Assembly: GCA_031404455.1 (NCBI GenBank)
Contig: JANNHP010000083.1
Coordinates: 1-13,788 of the forward strand
DNA: 13,788 nt
Direction of reading: 5' to 3'
DNA from: JANNHP01 sp031404455
GTDB taxonomy: Bacteria; Planctomycetota; JAJSAM01; JAJVHW01
Positions within the stretch are counted from its first letter, which is position 1, and the number at the start of each line of letters is the position of its first letter. The translations under genes and the position numbers were made by a program. Shown one piece after another: positions 1 through 5,468 of this stretch. Under the pieces are notes generated by a model. That model saw nothing but the letters and a program-made list of their open reading frames with translations, searched no databases and was not told the DNA's origin.

Positions 1-522
1 GCGCGCGAGGACGAAGTCGTCGAGCTCGCTGTTCTTCACGACGACGCGGCCGAGGATGGCGTCGTCCATCACGATCTCGCCGCCCTCAGGGAGCTTCGCG
101 CGGATGACGAAGGGCGTCCCGGCGGCGGGGAGCGTCGCGAGATCGCGGCACGTGCGCTCGTAGCGGAACGGGCGCTTCTCCGCTTCGGCGACGGCACGCC
201 GCGCGTCGAGGTGCTCCTTCGTGCACCAGCACTGGTACGCGCCGCCCTTCGCGACGAGTTCCGCGAGCTTCGCGCGGTAGAGGTCCATCCGCTCGCTCTG
301 GAAGAACGGCCCCTCGTCGGGCGCCATGCCGACCCAGGCCATGCCGTCGAGGATGGCGCGCGTGGACGACTCGGTCGAACGCGCGGCGTCGGTGTCCTCG
401 ACGCGCAGGATGAACACGCCTCCGTGACGGCGCGCGTAGAGCCACGAGTAGAGCGCGGTACGCACGCCGCCGACGTGGAGGTCGCCGGTCGGGGAGGGCG
501 CGAAGCGGGTGCGGACGGTCAT
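1..522 (-). CDS. gltX: Glutamyl-tRNA synthetase, N-terminal part (partial)
   Basis: This class I aminoacyl-tRNA synthetase charges tRNA with glutamate in the cytoplasm; in lineages without GlnRS it may also charge tRNA-Gln. The first 174 codons are visible and stay open to the left edge, so the C-terminal anticodon-binding part lies outside. The protein opens MTVRTRFAPSPTGDLHVGG, which holds the family's HIGH-type motif (here HVGG) in the FAPSPTG context, followed by RTALYSWLYAR and the conserved LRVEDTD segment. The KMSKS loop is outside the window. The start is ATG at 522-520, directly before the family's usual N-terminus. No purine-rich Shine-Dalgarno is seen; the leader instead contains CTAACCTCCC. 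The gene diverges from a toxin-antitoxin module starting at 611. A second copy of its first codons lies at 1187-1248. Identity is secure; GlnRS or a paralogous Glu-Q-RS is less likely given the sequence around the motif. Confidence 0.95.
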   Translation of the reverse strand, partial: MTVRTRFAPSPTGDLHVGGVRTALYSWLYARRHGGVFILRVEDTDAARSTESSTRAILDGMAWVGMAPDEGPFFQSERMDLYRAKLAELVAKGGAYQCWCTKEHLDARRAVAEAEKRPFRYERTCRDLATLPAAGTPFVIRAKLPEGGEIVMDDAILGRVVVKNSELDDFVLAR

Positions 523-538
523 GGGCGGGAGGTTAGCC
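477..538. repeat. Direct repeat copy 1 (gltX start and leader)
   Basis: This 62-bp stretch covers the first 15 or so codons of gltX plus 16 bp of its leader. It is repeated in the same orientation at 1187-1248 with 58 of 62 positions identical by eye, including an uninterrupted 42-bp match (497-538 against 1207-1248). The two copies bracket the first toxin-antitoxin module. Confidence 0.9.
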
Positions 539-573
539 GGAGACCGTCGAGACTCCGCGTCGAGGACGGGGCG

Positions 574-603
574 CGTTGTCAACGGCCAGCCGGGTGCTAC
601 GAT
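574..603 (+). promoter_or_regulatory. Putative promoter and operator of TA module 1
   Basis: TTGTCA at 576-581 and TACGAT at 598-603 are separated by 16 bp and resemble sigma-70 -35 and -10 boxes. The -10 ends only 7 bp before the ATG at 611, so transcription would begin at or next to the start codon (leaderless). The -35 sits in a perfect 11-bp palindrome, CGTTGTCAACG (574-584), a plausible operator for autoregulation by the antitoxin. The complement of the same site reads TTGACA toward gltX, but no matching -10 is visible for gltX. This is prediction from sequence only. Confidence 0.5.
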
Positions 604-610
604 CCCGCGC

Positions 611-856
611 ATGACGACGTCGGCGAAGCGCGTGCTGAAGGACGCGATGCAACTCACCGAAGAGGAGCGCGCGGAGATCGCGACGCGCCTGATCGGGAGC
701 CTCGATGCTGCGTCGATCGAAGACGCCGACCAGGTTCAGGCGAGCTGGGCGGCCGAGATCGAACGCCGATGCGCCGCCCTCGACGCCGGGACGACTGGCA
801 CGACGAGCTGGAAAGCAGCGCGCCGTCGGATCGAGACGGCGATCCGGCGCAAGTGA
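611..856 (+). CDS. Type II antitoxin, addiction-module component family
   Basis: An 81-residue protein that resembles the short antitoxins of the addiction-module component family (TIGR02574 type) usually paired with RelE/ParE toxins. It would bind and neutralise the toxin encoded directly downstream. Recognisable parts are the N-terminal helix with MQLTEEERAEIATRLIGSLD (about residues 12-32) and the later helix SWAAEIERRCAALDAG, ending in a basic tail. No classical DNA-binding domain is obvious. The start chosen is ATG at 611, since upstream in-frame codons run back through the promoter-like sequence and gltX leader. There is no Shine-Dalgarno, in line with a leaderless message. Its stop overlaps the toxin start in GTGA (853-856), implying translational coupling. 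Family assignment is from remembered sequence pattern; no search was run. Confidence 0.8.
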   Translation: MTTSAKRVLKDAMQLTEEERAEIATRLIGSLDAASIEDADQVQASWAAEIERRCAALDAGTTGTTSWKAARRRIETAIRRK

Positions 857-1161
857 CGCTGCGCATCCGCGTCGAGGATGCGGCGCGCGAGGAACTGCAG
901 GCCGCCGCGGCGTGGTACGAGGGCAAGCGCCCCGGGCTCGGCTGTGAGTTGCTCGACGAAGTCGAGCGCACGCTGGAACTCGTTCGGCGTCACCCGCGCG
1001 CCGGGACGCCGGTGCTGCGCGTGCGCGCGGAACGGGGCACGCGCCGGGTCCCACTCGATCGGTTTCCCCACTCCGTCGTGTATCGCGAGCGTCCGACGGA
1101 GATCCAGGTCGTGGCGTTCGCTCACCACAGTCGGCGGCCGGGGTACTGGCTCCCTCGATGA
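853..1161 (+). CDS. RelE/ParE-family toxin
   Basis: A 102-residue toxin of the RelE/ParE superfamily. ParE members poison DNA gyrase and RelE members cleave mRNA on the ribosome; the sequence alone does not say which this is. Visible family features are the N-terminal strand and long helix region (RVEDAAREELQAAAAWYEGK), the GLGCELLDEVERTLELVRRHP helix, the VPLDRFPHSVVYRE strand pair, and the C-terminal AFAHHSRRPGYW, which closely matches the usual HxxRxPxYW ending. Start is GTG at 853, overlapping the antitoxin stop by 4 bp; no independent ribosome-binding site is seen. Length is normal and the frame is intact, so it is probably functional. It is followed after 25 bp by the duplicated gltX start. 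Confidence 0.85.
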   Translation: MTLRIRVEDAAREELQAAAAWYEGKRPGLGCELLDEVERTLELVRRHPRAGTPVLRVRAERGTRRVPLDRFPHSVVYRERPTEIQVVAFAHHSRRPGYWLPR

Positions 1162-1186
1162 CCTGAGAACCGGGGCGTTGCGGGGA

Positions 1187-1248
1187 GGAGATCGTCGGTC
1201 GGCGAAGGCGCGAAGCGGGTGCGGACGGTCATGGGCGGGAGGTTAGCC
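1187..1248. repeat. Direct repeat copy 2 (orphan gltX start)
   Basis: Second copy of the gltX leader and first codons. Read on the minus strand from the ATG at 1232-1230 it gives MTVRTRFAPSPT, then DDLL where true gltX has GDLHVG, and the match stops. Of four differences from copy 1, three are silent third-codon changes (CCC/CCT, TCC/TCG, GAC/GAT) and one changes Gly to Asp. It is a remnant, not a gene. Its right end runs into the left inverted repeat of the segment 1242-1528. Confidence 0.88.
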
Positions 1249-1334
1249 CGCATCGCTCACCAGGGTTCGCGGGAGAACGGATCGAACTGCACGCGGGAGC
1301 AGCATCGTACGCCGATCCGCGAGCAGAGATCCGG

Positions 1335-1407
1335 AGGACAGAGTGTCCTGGCTGAGGATTTCGGGTCGATGGCAAGGCGAGGCCCGAAGCGCCGACCTTG
1401 GCAGGTC
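1335..1407. other. Series of three short hairpins
   Basis: Three successive inverted repeats: AGGACA-gag-TGTCCT (1335-1349), TTCGGG/CCCGAA (1360-1365 with 1383-1388) and GACCT-tggc-AGGTC (1394-1407). With the stronger stem at 1433-1458 they form a chain of stem-loops over about 125 bp within the 1242-1528 segment. This could be a structured RNA or the folded interior of a repeat element. Individually the stems are short enough to arise by chance in GC-rich DNA. Confidence 0.4.
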
Positions 1408-1432
1408 TTCGCAAGGGACTCAACGGGCGTCG

Positions 1433-1458
1433 CGAGACCGTCGCCCCGGACGGTCTCG
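1433..1458. terminator. Perfect 10-bp hairpin, terminator-like
   Basis: CGAGACCGTC (1433-1442) and its exact complement GACGGTCTCG (1449-1458) enclose a 6-nt GCCCCG loop. No T-run follows on either strand, so intrinsic termination is uncertain; it lies where transcription from the first toxin-antitoxin module could end before the second begins. Confidence 0.45.
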
Positions 1459-1575
1459 TACGGCCCGCCGCCATGATCGATCCGAAAGACCGGCCAGGCG
1501 CGAAGCTTGGTGAGCGATGCGGGTTAGCGGCGCAGGGAGGGGTTGATGAGGAACCGAGGGACCGGCTTGGCGTGC

Positions 1576-1602
1576 TTGACTGGATGTCTGTTCTGACATA
1601 CT
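1576..1602 (+). promoter_or_regulatory. Putative promoter and operator of TA module 2
   Basis: TTGACT at 1576-1581 resembles a -35 box and CATACT at 1597-1602 a -10 box, with a somewhat short 15-bp spacer. Between them ATGTC (1584-1588) and GACAT (1595-1599) form an inverted repeat with a 6-bp centre, a candidate operator for the XRE antitoxin overlapping the -10. The predicted transcript would begin at or just before the GTG at 1611, a leaderless arrangement like that of the first module. Confidence 0.45.
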
Positions 1603-1610
1603 CTCCTGCG

Positions 1611-1943
1611 GTGAGTCACGACGACAAGCCGCTCGTCTGGCTCAATGGTGAGATCAAGACTCCGCCGTTCTCACCGCAGGCGCGGATCGAGGCCGGCTTC
1701 CTGCTCCGGAGACTGCAGCGCGGCGAGCGCCTCGGCATGCCTCACTCGCGGCCGATGCCGAGCATCGGGCGGCGTTGTCGTGAACTGAGGGTCGTGGACG
1801 CCGCGGCAGCATGGCGGATCGTCGACCGGATCGACGACGACGCGATCCTCGTGGTGGACGTGTTCTCGAAGAAGACGACGAAGACACCGCTCACGGTCAT
1901 CGCTGCGTGCGACCGGCGGCTGAAGGAGTACGACCATGCGTGA
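1611..1943 (+). CDS. Phage-derived Gp49-like (HigB-like) toxin
   Basis: A 110-residue toxin of the phage-derived Gp49-like family (RelE superfamily, HigB type), which typically cleaves ribosome-bound mRNA and is held inactive by an XRE antitoxin encoded just downstream. The core is strongly typical: KPLVWLNGEIKTPPFSP at the N-terminus, then ARIEAGFLLRRLQRGERLGMPHSRPMPSI, the CRELRVVDAAAAWRIVDRID strands, and DVFSKKT with a C-terminal CDRRLKEYD helix. The reading frame extends farther upstream (an ATG at 1584 and another at 1398), but those starts lie in or beyond the promoter-like sequence. GTG at 1611 gives VSHDDKPLVW, the usual family N-terminus, and was chosen. The stop overlaps the antitoxin start by 8 bp. 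Toxin-first order is usual for this family. ATG 1584 is the alternative start. Confidence 0.88.
   Translation: MSHDDKPLVWLNGEIKTPPFSPQARIEAGFLLRRLQRGERLGMPHSRPMPSIGRRCRELRVVDAAAAWRIVDRIDDDAILVVDVFSKKTTKTPLTVIAACDRRLKEYDHA
1923..1928 (+). promoter_or_regulatory. Ribosome-binding site of the XRE antitoxin
   Basis: AAGGAG inside the toxin's last codons lies 7 bp before the antitoxin ATG at 1936. It is the only strong Shine-Dalgarno in the toxin-antitoxin segment, and would let the antitoxin be translated at a higher rate than the toxin from one message. Confidence 0.7.
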
Positions 1944-2265
1944 GGACAAGAAGAAGCGACTGGAAGCCAAGGGCTGGAGAGTCGGCAGTACGGCCGAGTT
2001 CCTCGGGCTCACACCCGAGGAGGAGGCGTACATCGAGATCCGCCTGCGACTCGCCGAGGGGCTCAGGAAGCGGCGCCTCAAGAAGCGCGTCACCCAGGTG
2101 GAACTCGCCAAGTCGGTCGAGTCGAGTCAGTCGCGGGTTGCGAAGATGGAGTCGGGCGATCCGAGCGTCTCGATCGACCTGCTCGTGCGGACGCTGCTCG
2201 CGCTTGGCGCGTCGAAGCGTGACGTCGCGGATCTCATCTCCGGGTCGTCGTCGCGCGCGGCGTAG
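1936..2265 (+). CDS. XRE-family antitoxin (HigA-like)
   Basis: A 109-residue helix-turn-helix antitoxin paired with the Gp49-like toxin upstream; expected to bind the toxin and repress the shared promoter. The N-terminal part (KKRLEAKGWRVGSTAEFLGLT, then EEEAYIEIRLRLAEGLRKRR) is the extension usual in antitoxins of this pair. The HTH covers about residues 53-74, with TQVELAKSVESSQSRVAKME as the DNA-reading region, followed by the SIDLLVRTLLALG helix. The start at ATG 1936 is supported by AAGGAG 7 bp upstream and by the 8-bp overlap with the toxin. The frame is intact and the length normal. A convergent nuclease gene follows after a 125-bp gap containing a GC hairpin. Confidence 0.9.
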   Translation: MREDKKKRLEAKGWRVGSTAEFLGLTPEEEAYIEIRLRLAEGLRKRRLKKRVTQVELAKSVESSQSRVAKMESGDPSVSIDLLVRTLLALGASKRDVADLISGSSSRAA

Positions 2266-2359
2266 CGGGCCGCGGTGACCGGCTCAGCACGTCGAGCGGG
2301 AAGCGCAGACGCACGCGGTGCGGCGAGCACTGGCTCGACGTCATGAGCGCAGCGGAGGA

Positions 2360-2378
2360 GCGCCGCGTCGAGCGGCGC
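2360..2378. terminator. GC hairpin between convergent genes
   Basis: GCGCCGC (2360-2366) and GCGGCGC (2372-2378) form a perfect 7-bp stem with a 5-nt loop, just past the end of the nuclease gene and about 95 bp past the antitoxin. It could serve both strands as a terminator, though no T-tract is present. A second inverted pair, ACGTCGAGC/GCTCGACGT (2289-2297 and 2333-2341), lies in the same gap. Confidence 0.45.
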
Positions 2379-2390
2379 CGTCCGCGAAGC

Positions 2391-3242
2391 TCAGAACGGG
2401 ATCTCATCCCCCGCCGCGACCGCCCCCGGCCCGTGCGTCTTCTCCCACTCGTCGCCCTTCGGGCAGAGCGTCTTGTACTCGCACCAGCCGCACAGCACGT
2501 TCGGCGTCGGCTCGAAGGTCTCGTCGCCGAGGATCGTGCGGCAGAGGGCGAGGATCTCGGCTTCCTTGATCGCGAGGAGGTCGTCGGTCGGCTCGTAGCC
2601 GAGCGTCAGCTCGTGGTCGAGGAAGAGGTACTCGCAGCGCGCGACCTTGCCGCGGAACTTCTTCGTGACGAGCACTGCGTACGCGGCGAGTTGAAGATCG
2701 TCCTTCGCGAGCGACTCGGGCGACTGCTTGTACGGCGGCTTCCCGGTCTTGTAGTCGAGGACGACGAGGCGCCCGTCGGGCAGACGGTCGATGCGGTCGA
2801 TCTTCCCGCCGAGCGTCACGTCGGGTGCCAGCATCACGTCGTGGAACTGCTCGGCCGTGAGCGGCACGGCCTTCACGTCGGCCGTCTGGAAGAAGCGGAA
2901 GAGGATGTTCAGCCCCTTCTCGCCCCACGCCTTCTCGCTCTCGCGGTCCTTCCCGAACGCCTGCTCGCGCGCCTCGGTCTGCTTGTAGAGGTTGCGCGAG
3001 AAGATGCCGCGCCCCGCCCACGCCTCGCGCAGCAGTCCGCAGAGGCGCTCGTACGAGCGTTCGGCCATCGGCGTCTTCGAGATGTCGAAGAACATCTGCA
3101 GCGCATCGTGGACCGCGTTGCCTAGGTGCATCGCGGGCGACGCCTTGGCGTACTTGGCGCGGATGTCCTTGTCGCGCGAGTAGAAGTACTTCCGCGGACA
3201 CTGCTGGTACGTCTGGAGCTGAGTCGGGAAGAACTTGGCCAT
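2391..3242 (-). CDS. PD-(D/E)XK nuclease with Fe-S cysteines (RecB/Cas4-like)
   Basis: A 283-residue stand-alone nuclease of the PD-(D/E)XK superfamily, in the RecB C-terminal/AddB/Cas4 branch that cuts or resects DNA. The catalytic parts are in order: GNAVH with His45, GKIDRID with Asp149, VVLDYKTGK with Asp163 and Lys165, and the Q-x3-Y motif QLAAY (Gln184, Tyr188). Four cysteines are placed as in iron-sulfur members: one N-terminal (QQCPRKY, Cys15) and three C-terminal (Cys251, Cys254, Cys260 in CGWCEYKTLCP). All expected active-site residues are present, so it is probably active. No helicase domain and no cas genes or CRISPR repeats are nearby. The start is ATG at 3242, 29 bp after the CPNCK gene stop on the same strand, so co-transcription is possible. 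Its biological role is not evident from context. Confidence 0.88.
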   Translation of the reverse strand: MAKFFPTQLQTYQQCPRKYFYSRDKDIRAKYAKASPAMHLGNAVHDALQMFFDISKTPMAERSYERLCGLLREAWAGRGIFSRNLYKQTEAREQAFGKDRESEKAWGEKGLNILFRFFQTADVKAVPLTAEQFHDVMLAPDVTLGGKIDRIDRLPDGRLVVLDYKTGKPPYKQSPESLAKDDLQLAAYAVLVTKKFRGKVARCEYLFLDHELTLGYEPTDDLLAIKEAEILALCRTILGDETFEPTPNVLCGWCEYKTLCPKGDEWEKTHGPGAVAAGDEIPF

Positions 3243-3271
3243 CGCGCCGATGCTAACGCCCGGACGGACCC

Positions 3272-3538
3272 TCAGTTCATTGCCGAGTCGGCGCGGCGGA
3301 CGGCTCTTGCGACGCGGAAGCCGAAGACGCCGAGGATCGAGAACACGGCGCCGAGCGACAGGTAGATGGCGTTGTTGAAGCCCGACGCGGCGTCGCCGCC
3401 GACGGACGCACCCTGCGCACCGCCGGGGTTCTGCGCCGCGACCGCTTCCTTGCAGTTCGGGCAGGCGAGGACATCGCCCGCGAGCAGTGCCACGATCGCG
3501 AGGACTGCGAGAACCGGGAGCGCGCGGCGGATCGACAT
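3272..3538 (-). CDS. Small membrane protein with CPNCK motif
   Basis: An 88-residue protein with an N-terminal hydrophobic signal segment (residues 6-25), then ACPNCKEAV with Cys26 and Cys29, a Gly/Ala-rich linker, a predicted membrane helix at about 57-77 (AIYLSLGAVFSILGVFGF) and a basic C-terminus. The CxxC pair would sit on the outer (periplasm-like) face right after signal cleavage. If the signal is cut as in lipoproteins, Cys26 could be lipidated, but the lipobox is weak (VLAC). I recall similar small proteins beside SCO1/DUF420 genes in planctomycetes, without a known function. Position directly after SCO1 and DUF420 suggests a helper in copper delivery or thiol reduction for the oxidase (inference). 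The start ATG 3538 is 10 bp after the DUF420 stop. The pattern is too specific to be a shadow frame. Confidence 0.8.
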   Translation of the reverse strand: MSIRRALPVLAVLAIVALLAGDVLACPNCKEAVAAQNPGGAQGASVGGDAASGFNNAIYLSLGAVFSILGVFGFRVARAVRRADSAMN

Positions 3539-3548
3539 GGCCGGGAGG

Positions 3549-3983
3549 TTACGCGGCCCCGGCCGACGGCCACAAGTGATACGCCATCACGTAGACCGCG
3601 ATCCCGGTCACGGAGACGTAGATCCAGCACGGGAGCGTGAAGCGCGCGAGGACGCGGTGCCGCGCGACCTCGCCCTTCCATCCGAGCCAGGCGACGCGCG
3701 GCGCAAGCACGGCGACCGCCGTCGCGAGCGGCGTGTGCGTCCAGAGCACGATCATGTACAGCGTGCGCGCCGCGCCCTGCGCGCTGCTCCGATGCTGCCC
3801 GTGGAGCGCGTGGTGGACGACGTACGTCACGAGGAACACCACCGACACCGCGAGCGCCGAGACCATCGCGCGCTTGTGGCCGTCGACGTCCTTCCTCTTG
3901 ATCCGCCGCCAGCCCACGAGGAGCAGCACGAGCGTGACGAGGTTGAGGAACGAGCTCACCGCGGGAAGGACGTCGAACTCCAC
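3549..3983 (-). CDS. DUF420 membrane protein (CtaM-like)
   Basis: A 144-residue integral membrane protein of the DUF420 family. Family members such as CtaM of Gram-positive bacteria are required for maturation of heme-copper oxidases. Four hydrophobic helices are seen: about 10-25, 40-60, 74-98 and 112-136. Conserved-looking histidines lie at helix ends: His36 (DGHKRAM), His57 and His58 (VVHHALHG), His83 (LWTHTPLA) and His109 (ARHRVLARFTLPCW), a pattern suited to metal or heme contact. The start is GTG at 3983, 4 bp after the SCO1 stop, giving a normal family length. It forms a unit with SCO1 upstream and the CPNCK protein downstream. Confidence 0.88.
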   Translation of the reverse strand: MEFDVLPAVSSFLNLVTLVLLLVGWRRIKRKDVDGHKRAMVSALAVSVVFLVTYVVHHALHGQHRSSAQGAARTLYMIVLWTHTPLATAVAVLAPRVAWLGWKGEVARHRVLARFTLPCWIYVSVTGIAVYVMAYHLWPSAGAA

Positions 3984-3987
3984 GCGG

Positions 3988-4683
3988 CTACCGGGCCGGC
4001 TCGCGGCGGAGCACGTCGAGGTCGGCTGCGAGGAGCTTCATCCAGTCCTCGTCGGTGAGCGGATCGTAGTAGGCGCGCACGCGGCCCTCGCGGTCGAGCA
4101 GCGCGAACTTCTGGCTGTGGATGACGAGGTCTTCGCGCGACTTCACGAGCTTCAACTGGTCGTAGGCGATCTCGCGGATCACCGGCATCTCGGCGCGCAG
4201 GAAGAGCCAGCGTTCCTTGTCGGCGCCGTAGCGGTCGGCGTACTCGGCGAGCACCTTCGTCGTGTCGCGCTCGGGATCGACGGAGAAGGTCACGAGCGTC
4301 ACGTCGGCCGCGGACTTCAGCGACTCCTCCAGGCGTCCCATCGCCACGGTCATCATCGGGCAGGGCCCGCCGCAGTTCGTGAAGACGAAGTCGACGACGG
4401 CGAACTTCCCGCGAAGCTCCGACGTCTTCATCTCGCGCCCCGAGCGCTCGACGCACGGCAGGTCGCCGAGGACGCCCGCAGGCGCGGGCAGGAGTCCGCT
4501 CGTCCGCTGCTGTGCGGTGCCCGCCGCCTCGGCCGGCTCCGCGGGCTCCTCGTGCGACGTCCCCGGCGCGGGCGGCATCGAAATCACGGAGGCCGGGCGC
4601 GAGAGCGCCGCGAGCGTCACCACGCCGCCGAGCGCCGTCGCGACCACGATCCAGACCACCAGTTCGGACTTCGTCATGCTCAT
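3988..4683 (-). CDS. SCO1/SenC copper chaperone for cytochrome oxidase
   Basis: A 231-residue membrane-anchored, thioredoxin-like protein of the SCO1/SenC/PrrC family, which delivers copper to, or reduces the cysteines of, the CuA site of oxidase subunit II. A single N-terminal helix (about 9-28) anchors it, a Pro/Ala/Glu-rich linker follows (36-60), and the fold starts near residue 65. The copper motif C-x3-C-P is present as FTNCGGPCPMM (Cys104, Cys108) and the third ligand as His189 in LVIHSQKFALLD. TFSVDPERDT is also typical. The ATG at 4683 overlaps the permease stop in ATGA, so it is translationally coupled to the ABC exporter; a second ATG two codons later is the alternative. All key residues are intact. 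Confidence 0.93.
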   Translation of the reverse strand: MSMTKSELVVWIVVATALGGVVTLAALSRPASVISMPPAPGTSHEEPAEPAEAAGTAQQRTSGLLPAPAGVLGDLPCVERSGREMKTSELRGKFAVVDFVFTNCGGPCPMMTVAMGRLEESLKSAADVTLVTFSVDPERDTTKVLAEYADRYGADKERWLFLRAEMPVIREIAYDQLKLVKSREDLVIHSQKFALLDREGRVRAYYDPLTDEDWMKLLAADLDVLRREPAR

Positions 4684-5468
4684 GGGAGATCGCCCTGCGT
4701 GCGCCGGCCGACGAGGAACAAGGCTACGCAGAACGCCGCGGCGGCGAACCCCATTGTGACCGTGAGGCAGAGCAGGACGGACGGCGTGTCCGCCGCGGTC
4801 GGCGCGCCTTGGTAGAGCGCGTGGCGGACGAGCGCGACGCCGTACGTCAGCGGGTTCGCGCGCATCACCGCACCGAGCCATGCCGGTCCGCCGGTGAGCG
4901 GGAAGAAGGCACCCGAGAGGAGCCACATCGGCATGAGGAAGAGCATCATCACTGCGTGGAAGCCCTGCGTGGAGCTCATGGGCCACGCCACCACGACGCC
5001 GAGCGACGTCAGCGCGAACGCGGAGAGCGCGAGCGCCGCGATCGTGGCGGCGACGCTCGCGACGGAGAGGTCGATCCCCGCGAAGGGAGCGAGCGCGAGG
5101 AACACACCGGCCTGCAGCAGAGCGAGCGACGAGCCGCCTGCGACCTTCCCCAGCGTGATGCCCGCGCGGCTGACGGGCGCCACGAGCACGGACTGCAGGA
5201 AGCCCTCGCGCCGGTCCTCGATGATCGAGATCGTCGAGAAGATCGCGGTGAAGAGCACGACGAGCACGACCGTGCCCGGGAAGAAGTACTCGAGGAAGTC
5301 GGTGTCCGCGGTCCCGCCCGTCCGGAAGCTGCCCGAGAACCCCGCGCCGAAGAGCGCCCAGAAGAGTGCCGGCTGCACGATCGCCGCGAACACGCGGTTC
5401 CTCTGACGGAGGAACCGCACCATCTCGCGACGCCAGAGCGTCATCGCCGGGAGAAGCGTGCGCGTCAC
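4680..5468 (-). CDS. ABC-2 type transporter permease
   Basis: A 262-residue inner-membrane permease of the ABC-2 (DrrB/NodJ-like) export family. Six hydrophobic segments lie near 27-44, 63-82, 106-130, 138-160, 172-190 and 231-253. The cytoplasmic coupling segment EDRREGFLQSVLVAPVSR (84-101) and the later MWLLSGAFFPL (181-191) are characteristic of the family. The start is GTG at 5468, overlapping the ATPase stop in GTGA; the stop overlaps the SCO1 start in ATGA. The substrate is unknown. Placement between heme A synthesis genes and SCO1 points to a part in oxidase biogenesis, for instance moving a lipid, heme-related or copper-related compound, but that is inference. Confidence 0.9.
   Translation of the reverse strand: MTRTLLPAMTLWRREMVRFLRQRNRVFAAIVQPALFWALFGAGFSGSFRTGGTADTDFLEYFFPGTVVLVVLFTAIFSTISIIEDRREGFLQSVLVAPVSRAGITLGKVAGGSSLALLQAGVFLALAPFAGIDLSVASVAATIAALALSAFALTSLGVVVAWPMSSTQGFHAVMMLFLMPMWLLSGAFFPLTGGPAWLGAVMRANPLTYGVALVRHALYQGAPTAADTPSVLLCLTVTMGFAAAAFCVALFLVGRRTQGDLP

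Larger units (their letters stand above)
1242..1528. repeat. 287-bp segment with 23-bp inverted ends (MITE-like or structured element)
   Basis: The ends 1242-1264 and 1506-1528 are inverted repeats matching at 20 of 23 positions, with a perfect 16-bp core (TGGTGAGCGATGCGGG at 1508-1523, its complement at 1247-1262). Inside are four separate short hairpins and no convincing protein. This fits a small non-autonomous element or a structured intergenic repeat. No clear target-site duplication was found, and the left end overlaps the orphan gltX copy, so a transposon origin is not proven. It makes up most of the geneless stretch 1162-1610. Confidence 0.55.

Noticed and set aside
1187..1248. Orphan gltX start as a functional small gene or second GltX
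   Set aside because: Similarity ends after about 15 codons and the following residues are unrelated to the synthetase; it is a remnant.
1398..1610. N-terminal extension of the Gp49-like toxin from an ATG at 1398
   Set aside because: The extra residues do not resemble the family, and the stretch contains a hairpin, an inverted-repeat end and the likely promoter.
2391..3242. Cas4 as part of a CRISPR-Cas system
   Set aside because: No repeat-spacer array and no other cas gene is visible, so the protein was left as a stand-alone RecB/Cas4-like nuclease.
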